DNA of 64,000 bases from Acinetobacter rongchengensis (GTDB taxonomy: Bacteria > Pseudomonadota > Gammaproteobacteria > Pseudomonadales > Moraxellaceae): the NCBI RefSeq assembly GCF_003611475.1, contig NZ_RAXT01000017.1, positions 1 through 64,000 on the forward strand, in the 5' to 3' direction. Shown here piece after piece: positions 26,814 through 36,574 of this stretch. The notes under the pieces were generated by a model. The model made no database searches. It saw only the letters and a list, made by a program, of their open reading frames with translations, and was not told the origin of the DNA. Every line of letters starts with the position of its first letter. Positions within the stretch are counted from its first letter, which is position 1. The position numbers were made by a program, and so were the translations under genes.

Positions 26814-28778
26814 TTATAACGCCCCATTACCTAGAACTAACCCTTCACGACGTGGATCTACCCCACCCGCATATTTTTTCTGATTATTCAAAGCAACTTG
26901 CATAATGGTTGAAACACCACTCGATTGTGCTGCCTGATTAACCACATGATTTTTAGCTTGTAATCCCGCCACCAGTTCACTCAAATTCAACGTGGTATTG
27001 GAACCATCCACATTGGTAATCAAACTATTTGTCGCGCCAAAGTTTACCAGTGATGTCGCTTGCTGAGCATCTAAATTCCAATCCAATATACCCACCAATG
27101 TTTTAACAACAAACTGGATAATCGTTCCGCCACCTGGTGAACCTGTTGCGACATAGAAATCTCCCGGCTGGGTTCCTTTAAATACAATCGTTGGAGCCAT
27201 TGTACTTCTTGGTCGTTTATTGGCTTCTACTCGATTGGCAACCAAAGCACCTGTTGCATCAATCGGATTGGCTGAAAAATCAGTCAGTTGATTGGTCAAT
27301 AAGAAACCATCCACCATGTGGAAAGAACCCATACTCGCTTCAACGGTTGAAGTAACAGATGCAACATTTCCATAGGCATCCACAATAGTAAATTGGGTTG
27401 TACCGTGCTCAAGTGTTTTATCGACCCCAACCGCACTACTAAAATCGCCAGCCGTTGCAACACCCATAGATTGATCTGGGTTAATTAATGCAGCTCTTTG
27501 TTTTAAATAATTTTTATCTAACAGACTTGGAATCCCTTTTGCAGGCAATGCTACAAAATCTGTATCAGCAACATATTTATCCCGATCTGCATAAGCTAAT
27601 CGCTCTGCTTCTGAGACTAAATGCACGCCCATTACATGAGGAATTCCACCTTCATTGCTAATTTGTGAAGGTGGATATTGTGCTAAATCAAAATTTTCTA
27701 AAATACCCAACGTTTGCAATACAGCAATACCGCCAGAAGAAGGTGGTGGCATGGTACACACATAATAAGCACTGCGGTAAACCGAACAGATTGCTTCACG
27801 TTTTATAGGCTTATAATTTTTTAAATCATCCAAAGTCATCAAGCTTGGCGTGATTGGGGTTCGAGCACTGTCATCACCTACCGTTTGCCCTGCTTTTTGA
27901 ATAATGTTTTGAGCAATCTGCCCTTGATAAAGCGCTTGAGCACCTTGGTCTGCAACCTTCTTCAAGGTTTCAGCATAAGCCACATTTTTTAATGTTTCCC
28001 CTACGTTATAAGCCGTTCCATCTGCTTTAAAATAGGTTTGAACTGCATTTTTATCTAATGCTAAATTCGCTTTATTTGCCGCAATTGCATTTGCTAAACG
28101 TCCTGGGACTTTAAAACCATTTGCAGCTAAATTGATTGCATTATCAAAAAGTTTATTCCAAGCCAATTTACCATGTTCAGTATGCGCCATATCCAACATT
28201 TTCATTGTTCCTGGTACGCCAATTGAACGCCCACTCCGACGCGCACTAGGAACTAGTGCCAAAGAATTTGCATTACTCTGATCTTGTCTAAGCAAATAAT
28301 AATTTGTCGCAGCAGCGGGCGCAGTTTCACGACCATCATATGCCGTTACTTTCTTATTTTTTGCATCGTAATACATAAGAAATGCACTACCTGCGATCGT
28401 ACTTGACTGTGGCTCAACCAATCCTAAAACAGCTTGAACAGCTATTGCCGCATCAATCGCGGAACCTCCAGCACGCAAAATATCACAACCTGCTTTGGTC
28501 GCAAGTGGTGTATTTGCCACAACCATGTACTTGTCTGAATATTTGACTTTTAATCCAGTTCGATAACCAGATGCAGGCTCTGGAAAGGCTGGATCTCCTA
28601 CTTGATCTGAACCAACAACCACATTTGAACCATCATTTGCTGTTGCTAAACAACTATATGGGTTTGTATCTTTGATAAGATCACTTCGAACATGATCTGA
28701 ATCATCGTCATCATTACAACCGTATAAACTTAAAATAATAGAGAAACAGCACACCGTTAACACACGTTTTTTTAACAT
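26814..28778 (-). CDS. ggt: Gamma-glutamyltransferase lipoprotein
   Basis: The enzyme hydrolyses or transfers the gamma-glutamyl group of glutathione and related peptides outside the cytoplasm. It is an Ntn hydrolase made as a precursor that cleaves itself before the nucleophilic Thr; here that is the first Thr of HGTTQFTIVD, about residue 460. The GGxAxDAA-like segment (GGSAIDAAIAVQ), PPPSSGGI and GSPGGGTII are all present. A lipobox (LYGC) followed by an Asp-rich linker implies membrane anchoring; this is longer than the E. coli enzyme. Start 28778 is chosen because GGAG lies 9 bases upstream; an ATG five codons earlier lacks a site. Confidence 0.93.
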   Translation of the reverse strand: MLKKRVLTVCCFSIILSLYGCNDDDDSDHVRSDLIKDTNPYSCLATANDGSNVVVGSDQVGDPAFPEPASGYRTGLKVKYSDKYMVVANTPLATKAGCDILRAGGSAIDAAIAVQAVLGLVEPQSSTIAGSAFLMYYDAKNKKVTAYDGRETAPAAATNYYLLRQDQSNANSLALVPSARRSGRSIGVPGTMKMLDMAHTEHGKLAWNKLFDNAINLAANGFKVPGRLANAIAANKANLALDKNAVQTYFKADGTAYNVGETLKNVAYAETLKKVADQGAQALYQGQIAQNIIQKAGQTVGDDSARTPITPSLMTLDDLKNYKPIKREAICSVYRSAYYVCTMPPPSSGGIAVLQTLGILENFDLAQYPPSQISNEGGIPHVMGVHLVSEAERLAYADRDKYVADTDFVALPAKGIPSLLDKNYLKQRAALINPDQSMGVATAGDFSSAVGVDKTLEHGTTQFTIVDAYGNVASVTSTVEASMGSFHMVDGFLLTNQLTDFSANPIDATGALVANRVEANKRPRSTMAPTIVFKGTQPGDFYVATGSPGGGTIIQFVVKTLVGILDWNLDAQQATSLVNFGATNSLITNVDGSNTTLNLSELVAGLQAKNHVVNQAAQSSGVSTIMQVALNNQKKYAGGVDPRREGLVLGNGAL

Positions 28779-29008
28779 TAGGTAGAACTCCATTCTTGAT
28801 TTATTATCTACTCACCTATAATAAATTCAAATTATATTATTGAATTGCATAATAAAATTAATTATTTAAATTTAATAATTGATAAGTAGTTTTTATATAG
28901 TAGGTTTTCTTACAAATGAACTCCAATAAATTGTGGAAATATCAATTTATTTTTAATAATGTTATCTTGATATAAATACTATTGCTTGCACACCATTCAG
29001 ACTGAGCT

Positions 29009-29719
29009 ATGAATTCAAACTTCCCTAAAACTATTTATGCAATCCAACATCTTGCTTTTGAAGATCTTGGCTCACTTGAAGATTTATTTTATCAACTTGG
29101 CTTTCGGGTACGTTATTTCGAAGCAGGTATAGATGATTTAAAACAAGCGTTTGAGTATGAAGGTTTGACCATTATTTTAGGTGGTCCGATTGGTGTTTAT
29201 GAAACGGATGACTATCCTTTTTTAATTGATGAAATTCGCTATTTAAAACAACGCTTAGAAAAAAACTTACCGACGATTGGCATTTGCCTTGGCGCGCAAT
29301 TGATTGCACATGCTTTAGGTGCCAAAGTCTATGCAGGGCATGTAAAAGAAATTGGTTGGAGTGGTTTAGATATTCGTTATGTGAATAACAATATTTTAGC
29401 ACCTTTAGCAGATACAGCCGTTTTACATTGGCATGGTGATACTTTTGATCTTCCTGAAAATGCAACTTTATTGGCAAGCTCAAAAATTTACTCTAACCAA
29501 GCCTTTCAAGTAGGGCAAAATATTCTGGCTTTACAATTTCATGTCGAAGTTGCAGAAGACAGTTTAGAAAAATGGTTAATTGGGCATACTTGTGAATTGC
29601 GTAAAGCCAATATCAGTATCTCTCATTTGCGTGAAGACAATAATAAATATGCTGAGGGTTTGACAGACAAGGCAGAGATTATTTTTAAAGAATACCTAAA
29701 GAATATTGGTTTAGTTTAA
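29009..29719 (+). CDS. Class I glutamine amidotransferase-like protein
   Basis: The 236-residue stand-alone GATase1 domain of the GuaA-like (GMP synthase amidotransferase) type has the nucleophile elbow GICLGAQLIA (Cys93) and the His-Glu pair in LQFHVEV (His178, Glu180), so all catalytic residues are present. No synthetase domain is attached. Family members are glutaminases or gamma-glutamyl hydrolases of unknown substrate. It lies next to, but divergent from, the gamma-glutamyltransferase gene; a link through gamma-glutamyl compounds is possible, though unproven. The leader between the two (28779-29008) is AT-rich. Confidence 0.88.
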   Translation: MNSNFPKTIYAIQHLAFEDLGSLEDLFYQLGFRVRYFEAGIDDLKQAFEYEGLTIILGGPIGVYETDDYPFLIDEIRYLKQRLEKNLPTIGICLGAQLIAHALGAKVYAGHVKEIGWSGLDIRYVNNNILAPLADTAVLHWHGDTFDLPENATLLASSKIYSNQAFQVGQNILALQFHVEVAEDSLEKWLIGHTCELRKANISISHLREDNNKYAEGLTDKAEIIFKEYLKNIGLV

Positions 29720-29753
29720 CTTCTAATCTTCTGATTTTCTTATTCAATTTCAA

Positions 29754-29783
29754 CAATAAAGCATCTAAATAGGTGCTTTATTG
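29754..29783 (+). terminator. Terminator of the amidotransferase gene
   Basis: A 13-base stem with a mismatch (CAATAAAGCATCT / AGGTGCTTTATTG) lies 34 bases after the stop. The following T tract is interrupted. Confidence 0.7.
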
Positions 29784-30020
29784 TTTGTGACTTTTATTTT
29801 GGTACAAATACATTAGTTTGAGAATAAACCACCTATAAAATATATATAATTAACATGAATAATCTCAAGAAAACTTTATTAATTAATATTTAAAAACAAT
29901 AACATAAAATATATTTAGTATTAAAAATAATCAAATTAACACTTGCAGCTCATCTTAAATCATATAGACTTTAGTTTAATAAGAACCACAAACTTGCTAT
30001 ATGCTCATAAGGATTGCAGC

Positions 30021-30164
30021 ATGTTAATGACTTTATTGATCGTAATTGTTTTGGTATTTTTTGTGATATGTGCATGGAGTGCATTCGAAATTTATCTTGA
30101 GAAACGAAAAAATCACAGCACTGTTTACAAACAAATTTCTCAAACTACAGATGAGAATCAATAA
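30021..30164 (+). CDS. Small single-span membrane protein
   Basis: The 47-residue reading frame begins at ATG 30021, with AAGGA eight bases upstream (ATAAGGATTGCAGC). A longer upstream start lacks a site and adds unlikely residues. The protein is one hydrophobic helix (LLIVIVLVFFVICAWSAF, about 5-22) followed by a charged tail ending in TTDENQ. The N-in/C-out or reverse topology cannot be told. Function is unknown. It lies in an otherwise empty AT-rich gap between the amidotransferase and the tRNA gene. Confidence 0.6.
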   Translation: MLMTLLIVIVLVFFVICAWSAFEIYLEKRKNHSTVYKQISQTTDENQ

Positions 30165-30229
30165 TTTAATTAAAATTCAATCACAATGCTTAAAAAATAT
30201 GCATATCAATGATCTTGCTTTCAAAGTGC

Positions 30230-30258
30230 TTGTAATTCAATTCTAATTTCGCTAGTAT
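30230..30258 (+). promoter_or_regulatory. Predicted sigma-70 promoter for the tRNA gene
   Basis: TTGTAA (30230-30235) and TAGTAT (30253-30258) are separated by exactly 17 bases. Transcription would start near 30265, about 30 bases before the mature tRNA 5' end. Confidence 0.65.
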
Positions 30259-30294
30259 TCTTTCTCGAAAATACTTGAAACACCAGTATTTATA

Positions 30295-30371
<77 letters not shown>

Positions 30372-30376
30372 AATTT

Positions 30377-30412
30377 AAAAACCCTCTAAGCCATGAGTCT
30401 AGAGGGTTTTTT
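30377..30412 (+). terminator. Terminator of the tRNA gene
   Basis: An 11-bp perfect stem (AAAACCCTCTA / TAGAGGGTTTT) begins 6 bases after the CCA end and is followed by a T tract. Confidence 0.92.
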
Positions 30413-30667
30413 CTTTATAAATTAGAAAATATTTATAATCTGCCAGTATAGCGATCAAATTTAAAACCTTATAAAACCTGTTGACCCATTTGTTCAAAAT
30501 GATTGAAATTGACTTATTTCAATTTCACGCTGAATTAATGTATTCTAGAATTAACCAAAAAATATCAATTCCTCTAAAATCTCAGAAGCAGAAACAAATA
30601 ACTTCTGTAAATGAATGATTATAATGAATGACATATACAGCTTAGGGCAGAAAGTGACTAATCAATC

Positions 30668-31090
30668 ATGAGTCAAATACTCTTTATTTTGGGTTTCATC
30701 ATGCTGCCTGCCGCTCCACTCTTTAGTCATTTATACTTTTATAAAAAACTCCAAAATTCAGAAAATGCCAAACTTATATATTATCTCAGTTTAATTCCTA
30801 GCATCATTGTTTTATGCGGCGCTGGGTATTTTTCACCCTCGCAAACACTGACCAAATCTGTAAAATGTGGTGTTGTTCAACAATACAAAACTTATAAAAG
30901 CAGAAAACAATCTACATTTGAACGCATTGCAATTGTGATGGATCAATCAGGATATATACGTTATTTTAATTTTGATCAATCCTTGGAGCGTGTACAACCC
31001 AATCAGCATATTTGTTTTGAACTCTATGATCGCTTTAAAAATAAAGGTTTAAGTGAATCACGTATTTTAAATATAAAAAAAGCACCCTGA
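30668..31090 (+). CDS. Hypothetical membrane protein with two spans
   Basis: The 140-residue protein has two predicted transmembrane helices (about 3-23 and 37-55), followed by a soluble C-terminal part of about 80 residues containing a hydrophobic-polar pattern (IAIVMDQSGYIRYFNFDQS), possibly a small beta domain. I do not recognise a family. Only a weak ribosome site precedes the ATG, so the start is uncertain. The stop codon lies inside the terminator hairpin of the convergent acyl-CoA ligase gene. Confidence 0.6.
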   Translation: MSQILFILGFIMLPAAPLFSHLYFYKKLQNSENAKLIYYLSLIPSIIVLCGAGYFSPSQTLTKSVKCGVVQQYKTYKSRKQSTFERIAIVMDQSGYIRYFNFDQSLERVQPNQHICFELYDRFKNKGLSESRILNIKKAP

Positions 31091-31097
31091 CGGGTGC
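31075..31097 (-). terminator. Terminator of the acyl-CoA ligase gene
   Basis: Read on the minus strand, GCACCC-GTCA-GGGTGC is followed by seven T residues. It overlaps the last codons of the convergent membrane protein gene. Confidence 0.88.
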
Positions 31098-31141
31098 AAA
31101 AGGTGAATGAAAGAAACAGACTCAACTACAATCCAATCTGT

Positions 31142-32779
31142 TTATAAAGTTTCCTGCATTTTGGCAATTTCTTGCTGTTTTAATAAATTACGTTGAATTT
31201 TGCCGCTTGAAGTTTTGGGTAAGCTTTCCACAAATTCAATTTCTTTAGGATAAGCATGTTTCGATAATCGAGAACGTACATAAGCCTGAAGTTTGTCACT
31301 TAACTGTTCAGATGCGATATGTTGTGGCTTCAGCACCACAAAGGCTTTCACAATTTCAGTACGCTCAGGATCAGGTTTACCGATCACCGCCGATTCTAAA
31401 ACTTCAGTACATTCAAGTAAGGTACTTTCAACATCAAAAGGGCCAACGCGATAACCCGATGTGGTAATAACATCATCTGCGCGACCAATGAAATCCACGC
31501 CGCCCAAATTGTTCAATCGCACTGTATCTCCAGTTAAATAGTAGTTTCCTACAAATGACTTTCGATTGTTCCCACCATAGCCTTTAAACCATGTTAAAGG
31601 TGATTGTGAAAAATCGATGGCGAGTGTACCAATTTCACCACGCTCAACTTCTTGATTTTGATTATTTAACACAGCAAAACGATGCCCGGGATTGGCAAAA
31701 CCAGCTGAACCAATTTTAATTGGGTGTTCTAAAGCATGATGATTACCAATCACCATACCCAGTTCAGTTTGCCCATATTGGTCATAAATATTGACATTCA
31801 AATCATGTTTAAACCAATGAATCACTTCAGGTGTTAATGGCTCTCCTGCACTACTCACAGCTCTTAAATGGCTTTTGATAGATGCATCAAACTTTTCTTT
31901 AAAGCCAAAGAACATACGAAATGCGGTTGGTGAACCCGTTAAATTATTCACCTTATATTTTTGGATGATCTGCAAAGCATGATCTACACTGAATGGACGT
32001 TCATCCATAATGATGCTATGCCCTAAGCCTAAAGGCCCAGTGATCCCGTAATATAAGCCATATGCCCAACCTGGATCTGCGAGATTCCAAAATGAATCTT
32101 CTTCACGCAAATCGACCGCATGACGCATATATTCTTTAAAAGCCAAAATGGCTTTTAGCGGTACAGGAACAGACTTTGCTAAGCCTGTCGTTCCAGAAGT
32201 AAACATCATTAAAAAGTCATCTTCAAAAGTCAGCATGACAGGTTGCGATTCTGCCGATTGCTTTTCAACTTCTTGCCAAAAATTTGCATCTGACTGTGCC
32301 GTTGTATCTACAGAATAGACCGTTAAAATATGTGGAATATCAATATTATTGAGTTTTATGCGTTGTTCTTCATTGGTTACGATCAATTGTGTCTTTGCCG
32401 TTTCAACACGATGTTCAATCGCTTTTGACTCAAAAGCTGTAAATAAGGGCTGGTAAATTGCACCGATACGCCATGTGGCTAAAATAGTAATGAGTAACTC
32501 AGGCGTTCGGGGCAATAGTCCTGCAACACAATCTCCTGTTTTTAAACCAATCGATTGAAAATAATTGGCTAATTTTGCTGATGCCTCAGCCAATTGTTCA
32601 AATGTCCATTGAGAAGACTCTCCATTTTTGCCTTCCCAAATTAATGCAATTTTATTTGAACCGATAAAACGTTCACAACATTCTACATAGGCGTTCACCG
32701 ATTGCGGATTGCCTTGCAATTGTTGCTCAATTAACTTTTCATAATCAAAATCTTGATAGGCTTGTAGCAGTGTTTTCAT
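31142..32779 (-). CDS. AMP-dependent acyl-CoA ligase, medium-chain type
   Basis: The 545-residue adenylate-forming enzyme activates a carboxylic acid as the acyl-AMP and then the CoA thioester. Motifs present are the P-loop MFTSGTTGLAKSV (about 190-202), YDQYGQTELG (about 335), YYLTGD (A7) and the final PKTSSGKIQRNLL with the catalytic Lys. The pattern fits the ACSM/acetyl-CoA synthetase-like subfamily rather than FadD. It heads a set with an acyl-CoA dehydrogenase and an HSD10-type dehydrogenase on the same strand, which together cover activation, first oxidation and hydroxyacyl oxidation of a fatty or branched acid. Terminators and gaps show the genes are separate transcription units. Confidence 0.9.
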   Translation of the reverse strand: MKTLLQAYQDFDYEKLIEQQLQGNPQSVNAYVECCERFIGSNKIALIWEGKNGESSQWTFEQLAEASAKLANYFQSIGLKTGDCVAGLLPRTPELLITILATWRIGAIYQPLFTAFESKAIEHRVETAKTQLIVTNEEQRIKLNNIDIPHILTVYSVDTTAQSDANFWQEVEKQSAESQPVMLTFEDDFLMMFTSGTTGLAKSVPVPLKAILAFKEYMRHAVDLREEDSFWNLADPGWAYGLYYGITGPLGLGHSIIMDERPFSVDHALQIIQKYKVNNLTGSPTAFRMFFGFKEKFDASIKSHLRAVSSAGEPLTPEVIHWFKHDLNVNIYDQYGQTELGMVIGNHHALEHPIKIGSAGFANPGHRFAVLNNQNQEVERGEIGTLAIDFSQSPLTWFKGYGGNNRKSFVGNYYLTGDTVRLNNLGGVDFIGRADDVITTSGYRVGPFDVESTLLECTEVLESAVIGKPDPERTEIVKAFVVLKPQHIASEQLSDKLQAYVRSRLSKHAYPKEIEFVESLPKTSSGKIQRNLLKQQEIAKMQETL

Positions 32780-32971
32780 GGCAATATCCTTGCATTTATT
32801 TTACAAATCATCTTGATTTGCGATTACATATTTCGCTTTTTGGCTTTTATTGAAAATGCTGATTCATTCAGCTTGTGTTGCATGAACTATAGATAACCAT
32901 GTTTAGATTTTGCGCACAATTTCCAAAGACCTCAATTGTGTTGCGGTTTTTGAACACTCATGATGGGGTGT

Positions 32972-32999
32972 AAAAAAAGATCAGCCTGAGCTGATCTTT
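32972..32999 (-). terminator. Terminator of the acyl-CoA dehydrogenase gene
   Basis: On the minus strand a 10-bp perfect stem (AAAGATCAGC / GCTGATCTTT) with a 4-base loop is followed by a T tract. Confidence 0.9.
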
Positions 33000-33035
33000 A
33001 GATTTTGATGCCTATATTTATGTCATGAAAATCTA

Positions 33036-34172
33036 TCAGCTATGAATCACAGCTCTTGCAATCACTAAGCGCTGAATATCAGAAGCACCCTCATAAATCT
33101 GGCTGACGCGTACATCTCGATAAATACGTTCTACTGGAAAATCAGAAACATAACCATATCCACCATGAATTTGGATGGCATCTGAACATACTTTCTCTGC
33201 GATTTCCGAAGCAAAAAGTTTGGCCATTGAAGCTTCTTTGAGGCACGGTAAATTTGCATCTTTTAAACTTGCAGCATGGTAAATCAACTGTCGTGCCGCT
33301 TCGATCTGCGTTGCCATATCTGCCAAACGAAAGGCAACGGCCTGATGTTGTACCAATTCGACACCAAATGATTTACGTTGATTGGCATATTCAACCGCTG
33401 CATCTAAAGCTGCACGTGCCATACCAACACACTGCGAAGCAATACCGATACGTCCCGACTCAAGATTAGACAAGGCAATTTTGTAACCTTCACCTTCTTT
33501 ACCGAGTAAATTTTCAGCTGGAATTCGACAATTTTCAAAGATAATCGTTGCTGTATCTGAACAATGTTGTCCCATCTTTTCTTCTACACGAGAAACAACA
33601 TAACCCGCTGTATTCGTGGGTACAATAAAACACGAAATCCCTTTTTTACCTGCGGTTTTGTCTGTAATTGCAAAAACAATCGCAAGTTGAGCATGTTGCC
33701 CTGTGGTAATGAATTGCTTTGTACCATTAATGATCCATGAATCACCATCACGTTCTGCTTTACATAACAATGCACCTGCATCTGAACCGGCTTGTGGTTC
33801 AGTTAAGCAAAAACATCCTAGCCATTCACCTGTAGCAAGTTTGCTTAAATAATCTTGTTTATGCTGTTCTGTGCCATATTTTTGAATAATGCCGCAGGGT
33901 AATGAGTTCTGTACACTGACAATGGTTGAGATTGCGCCATCACCCGCTGCAATTTCCTCAATTGCAGCAACCAGTGAAATATAATCTAAACCCGCACCGC
34001 CCCATTGCTCATCAACGGTCATCCCTAAAGCACCCAACTCACCTAATTCTTTCAATTCTTGCGCAGGAAATCTTGAAGTTTTATCCCGCTCTGCTGCGGT
34101 GGGTTTTAATTTTTGCTGCGAATAATTTCGCATCATTTCTTGAACCATTTTTTGCTGTTCATTTAGAATCAT
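33036..34172 (-). CDS. Acyl-CoA dehydrogenase, short/branched-chain type
   Basis: The 378-residue FAD enzyme introduces the alpha-beta double bond into an acyl-CoA. Signatures include CFCLTEPQAGSDAG, the FITTGQHA flavin-binding segment, AVEYANQRKSFGVE and the IQIHGGYGYVSDFPVERIYRD motif. The catalytic glutamate lies in the final QIYEGASDIQ (Glu of YEG). This layout fits the short/branched-chain or isobutyryl-CoA dehydrogenase group. It has its own terminator and a 213-base leader before the HSD10-type gene. Confidence 0.92.
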   Translation of the reverse strand: MILNEQQKMVQEMMRNYSQQKLKPTAAERDKTSRFPAQELKELGELGALGMTVDEQWGGAGLDYISLVAAIEEIAAGDGAISTIVSVQNSLPCGIIQKYGTEQHKQDYLSKLATGEWLGCFCLTEPQAGSDAGALLCKAERDGDSWIINGTKQFITTGQHAQLAIVFAITDKTAGKKGISCFIVPTNTAGYVVSRVEEKMGQHCSDTATIIFENCRIPAENLLGKEGEGYKIALSNLESGRIGIASQCVGMARAALDAAVEYANQRKSFGVELVQHQAVAFRLADMATQIEAARQLIYHAASLKDANLPCLKEASMAKLFASEIAEKVCSDAIQIHGGYGYVSDFPVERIYRDVRVSQIYEGASDIQRLVIARAVIHS

Positions 34173-34385
34173 TTGAGTGTCCTTCTCAAGCCATTAACAT
34201 GCTGTAATATTTTCAAATAAGTGTCTAATCAAATTTTGGCAAAGCCTAGACAGCAATATTTGTAGATATTGCTAAAAAATAAAAAAATCTGATTAAATAT
34301 CGACTATCTACTGATTCTCCCTACTTATTCTTAACAAAATATGAGCTAGATTTATCAAGAATCAAGGGAAAATGATCAATAGGAA

Positions 34386-35156
34386 TTATTTAGCTTGCAT
34401 ACGAATCGCACCATCTAAACGGATGGTTTCGCCATTTAAATAACTGTTTTCACAAATATGTCCTACCAAATGAGCAAATTCTTCTGGTTTTGCTAAACGT
34501 GGTGGAAATGGCACCATTGCACCTAAAGCATCCTGTACTTTTTCTGGTAGACTTTTTAACATTGGCGTTTCCATGATCCCTGGTGCAATCGTTATCACCC
34601 GTATTGCATGTTGAGCCAATTCACGTGCCAAAGGTAAAGTCATCGCAACCACAGCACCTTTTGATGCTGCATAAGCTGCTTGTCCAATTTGACCATCAAA
34701 AGCCGCAACTGAAGCCGTATTCACGATAACGCCGCGATCCTCTTCACCTGCTTTTAATTCATAACGAGAAATCACATCTGCTGCATAACGCAACATATTA
34801 AATGTACCTGACACATTGATATCTAATACTTTTTTAAATGCATCCAGTGCATGGATCCCATTTTTACCCAAGACTTTTGCAGATGGCCCAATGCCTGCGC
34901 AGTTGATTAAACCATTTAATTGACCATATTCTTGTTCTACATTTTTAAAAAACTGCTCTACTGCAACCTCATCTGTTACATCTAATGCGACAAATTTAGA
35001 TTTTTCACCTAAACGCTGCTGCATTTCTTCACCGAGTGCTTGATTCATATCAACCATGATCACATTTGCACCTTTTCCAACCAAATGTGTCGCAGTGGCA
35101 GCGCCAAGACCCGATGCACCACCTGTTACCACAAAAACTTTTCCTTCAATTTTCAT
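34386..35156 (-). CDS. 3-hydroxyacyl-CoA dehydrogenase type 2 (HSD17B10-like SDR)
   Basis: The 256-residue SDR is closely similar in pattern to mitochondrial HSD10, which oxidises 2-methyl-3-hydroxybutyryl-CoA and short-chain L-3-hydroxyacyl-CoA. Shared features are TGGASGLGAATATHL, the NCAG motif, NTASVAAFDGQIGQAAYAAS (Ser and YAASK), TIAPGIMETPML, SLPEKVQ, VPFPPRLAKPEEFAHLV and NGETIRLDGAIRM. With the neighbouring acyl-CoA dehydrogenase and ligase this suggests oxidation of a branched short acid, or general beta-oxidation. It is divergent from the AraC regulator, which probably controls the block. Confidence 0.92.
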   Translation of the reverse strand: MKIEGKVFVVTGGASGLGAATATHLVGKGANVIMVDMNQALGEEMQQRLGEKSKFVALDVTDEVAVEQFFKNVEQEYGQLNGLINCAGIGPSAKVLGKNGIHALDAFKKVLDINVSGTFNMLRYAADVISRYELKAGEEDRGVIVNTASVAAFDGQIGQAAYAASKGAVVAMTLPLARELAQHAIRVITIAPGIMETPMLKSLPEKVQDALGAMVPFPPRLAKPEEFAHLVGHICENSYLNGETIRLDGAIRMQAK

Positions 35157-35341
35157 TGTGTATCCCTATTCATTGTTTGAGTCACTATCGCTATGATTAA
35201 ATAAAATTTATATAGACTTAAGATGCAGATTAAACCGAGTCATGCTTGAGTACAATTTCCAAAAGTTGCATCCTTTATGATGGATTTGGACAATTTTAAA
35301 TTGCTTTGCCCAAAGCATTTCACAACATAATGGAATAGGAT

Positions 35342-36364
35342 GTGAATAATCAACGATTCAGTGAGAATAAAGGTACCATTTCAATTGCACTGGTACATGA
35401 AGCTTTATCCAATGTAAAAGAAAAAGGCTTTGATCTTTATCAAATACTTTCCAAAGCCGAAATTCCACTTGAATTATTTTACTCATCGAAAGCACGAATT
35501 TCGGTTTCAGCTTACGCAAAATTGTGGACTGAAATCGCCAATCAAATGAATGATGAATTCTTTGGCATCGACTCACATCCAATGCGCCGTGGTAGCTATA
35601 AATTACTCTCGAAAATGGTGATGCATGCAGATACCTTGCACAATGCAGTTGAGCAAATCTTGCAATATTTAAATTTTATTTTAGATGATTTCCAAAGCAA
35701 ACTTATTATCGATGAAAACTATGCATACATTGTCATTACAGATAAATTACAACCAAAGAGAATGTTTTGCTATGCAACCTATTTCATGCTGATTCATAGT
35801 CTTATGTGTTGGTTAGCAGATCAGCGTATTTTAATTAATAGTATCCAATTGAAATGCGCACAACCTATTGATGACCTAGATTATCGCGTACGTTTTTGCG
35901 AAAATATTCGTTATCAAACCGATCATCATTATCTCCAATTTGATGCAAATTATTTGAATATTGCGATAAAGCGTGACAAAAAATCTTGGTATACATTTAT
36001 TCAAAATACACCAGAAAATTTATTAATCCGCTTTAAAAATCCTCATGCATTAAGCTCGATGATTCGCAAACAACTATTGTCTCTCGCTCCTACTGATTGG
36101 TATGAACTCAATGGATTGGCTCAGCAACTCAATATTTCAGAAGCGACGATTCAACGGCGCTTAAAAAGTGAAGGAATCAGTTACCAACAACTTAAGAATG
36201 ATATTCGTCGCGATTTAGCGATTGAATTGCTGTGTAAAACAACACATAGCTTACAAGAGATTAGTGAACAATTAAATTTTCAAGAACCTAGTGCATTTCA
36301 TCGAGCATTTAAAAAATGGACAGGTGTAAGTCCTGGGGCTTATCGTGAACTCAAAGTTATTTAA
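35342..36364 (+). CDS. AraC-family transcriptional regulator
   Basis: The 340-residue regulator has an N-terminal arabinose-binding-like domain of the OruR/ArgR subgroup (about 15-200) and a C-terminal double helix-turn-helix (LAQQLNISEATIQRRLKSEG and the FQEPSAFHRAFKKWTGVSPG signature). The start is GTG at 35342, preceded by GGAATAGGA. It is divergent from the HSD10-like gene with a 185-base gap, which suggests it controls the acid-oxidation block (31142-35156). The effector is unknown. Confidence 0.92.
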   Translation: MNNQRFSENKGTISIALVHEALSNVKEKGFDLYQILSKAEIPLELFYSSKARISVSAYAKLWTEIANQMNDEFFGIDSHPMRRGSYKLLSKMVMHADTLHNAVEQILQYLNFILDDFQSKLIIDENYAYIVITDKLQPKRMFCYATYFMLIHSLMCWLADQRILINSIQLKCAQPIDDLDYRVRFCENIRYQTDHHYLQFDANYLNIAIKRDKKSWYTFIQNTPENLLIRFKNPHALSSMIRKQLLSLAPTDWYELNGLAQQLNISEATIQRRLKSEGISYQQLKNDIRRDLAIELLCKTTHSLQEISEQLNFQEPSAFHRAFKKWTGVSPGAYRELKVI

Positions 36365-36574
36365 ACGATCCAGTCATTTTCTTCGTTTTAATTAGCACAC
36401 TGTTTTTATGTCAGTTTTATAAAAATTCATTTTTTATATCTTATCGATGATTACAGCCGATCTTAAAATGGTTGATTTTTATTCAAAATAGATGTAATTT
36501 TCACACAATTCAGAGCACCCTTTTGCTCATTTTGCTGTAACTCCTCCCCTTTAATCAGCCTTTAGGTCAATACT

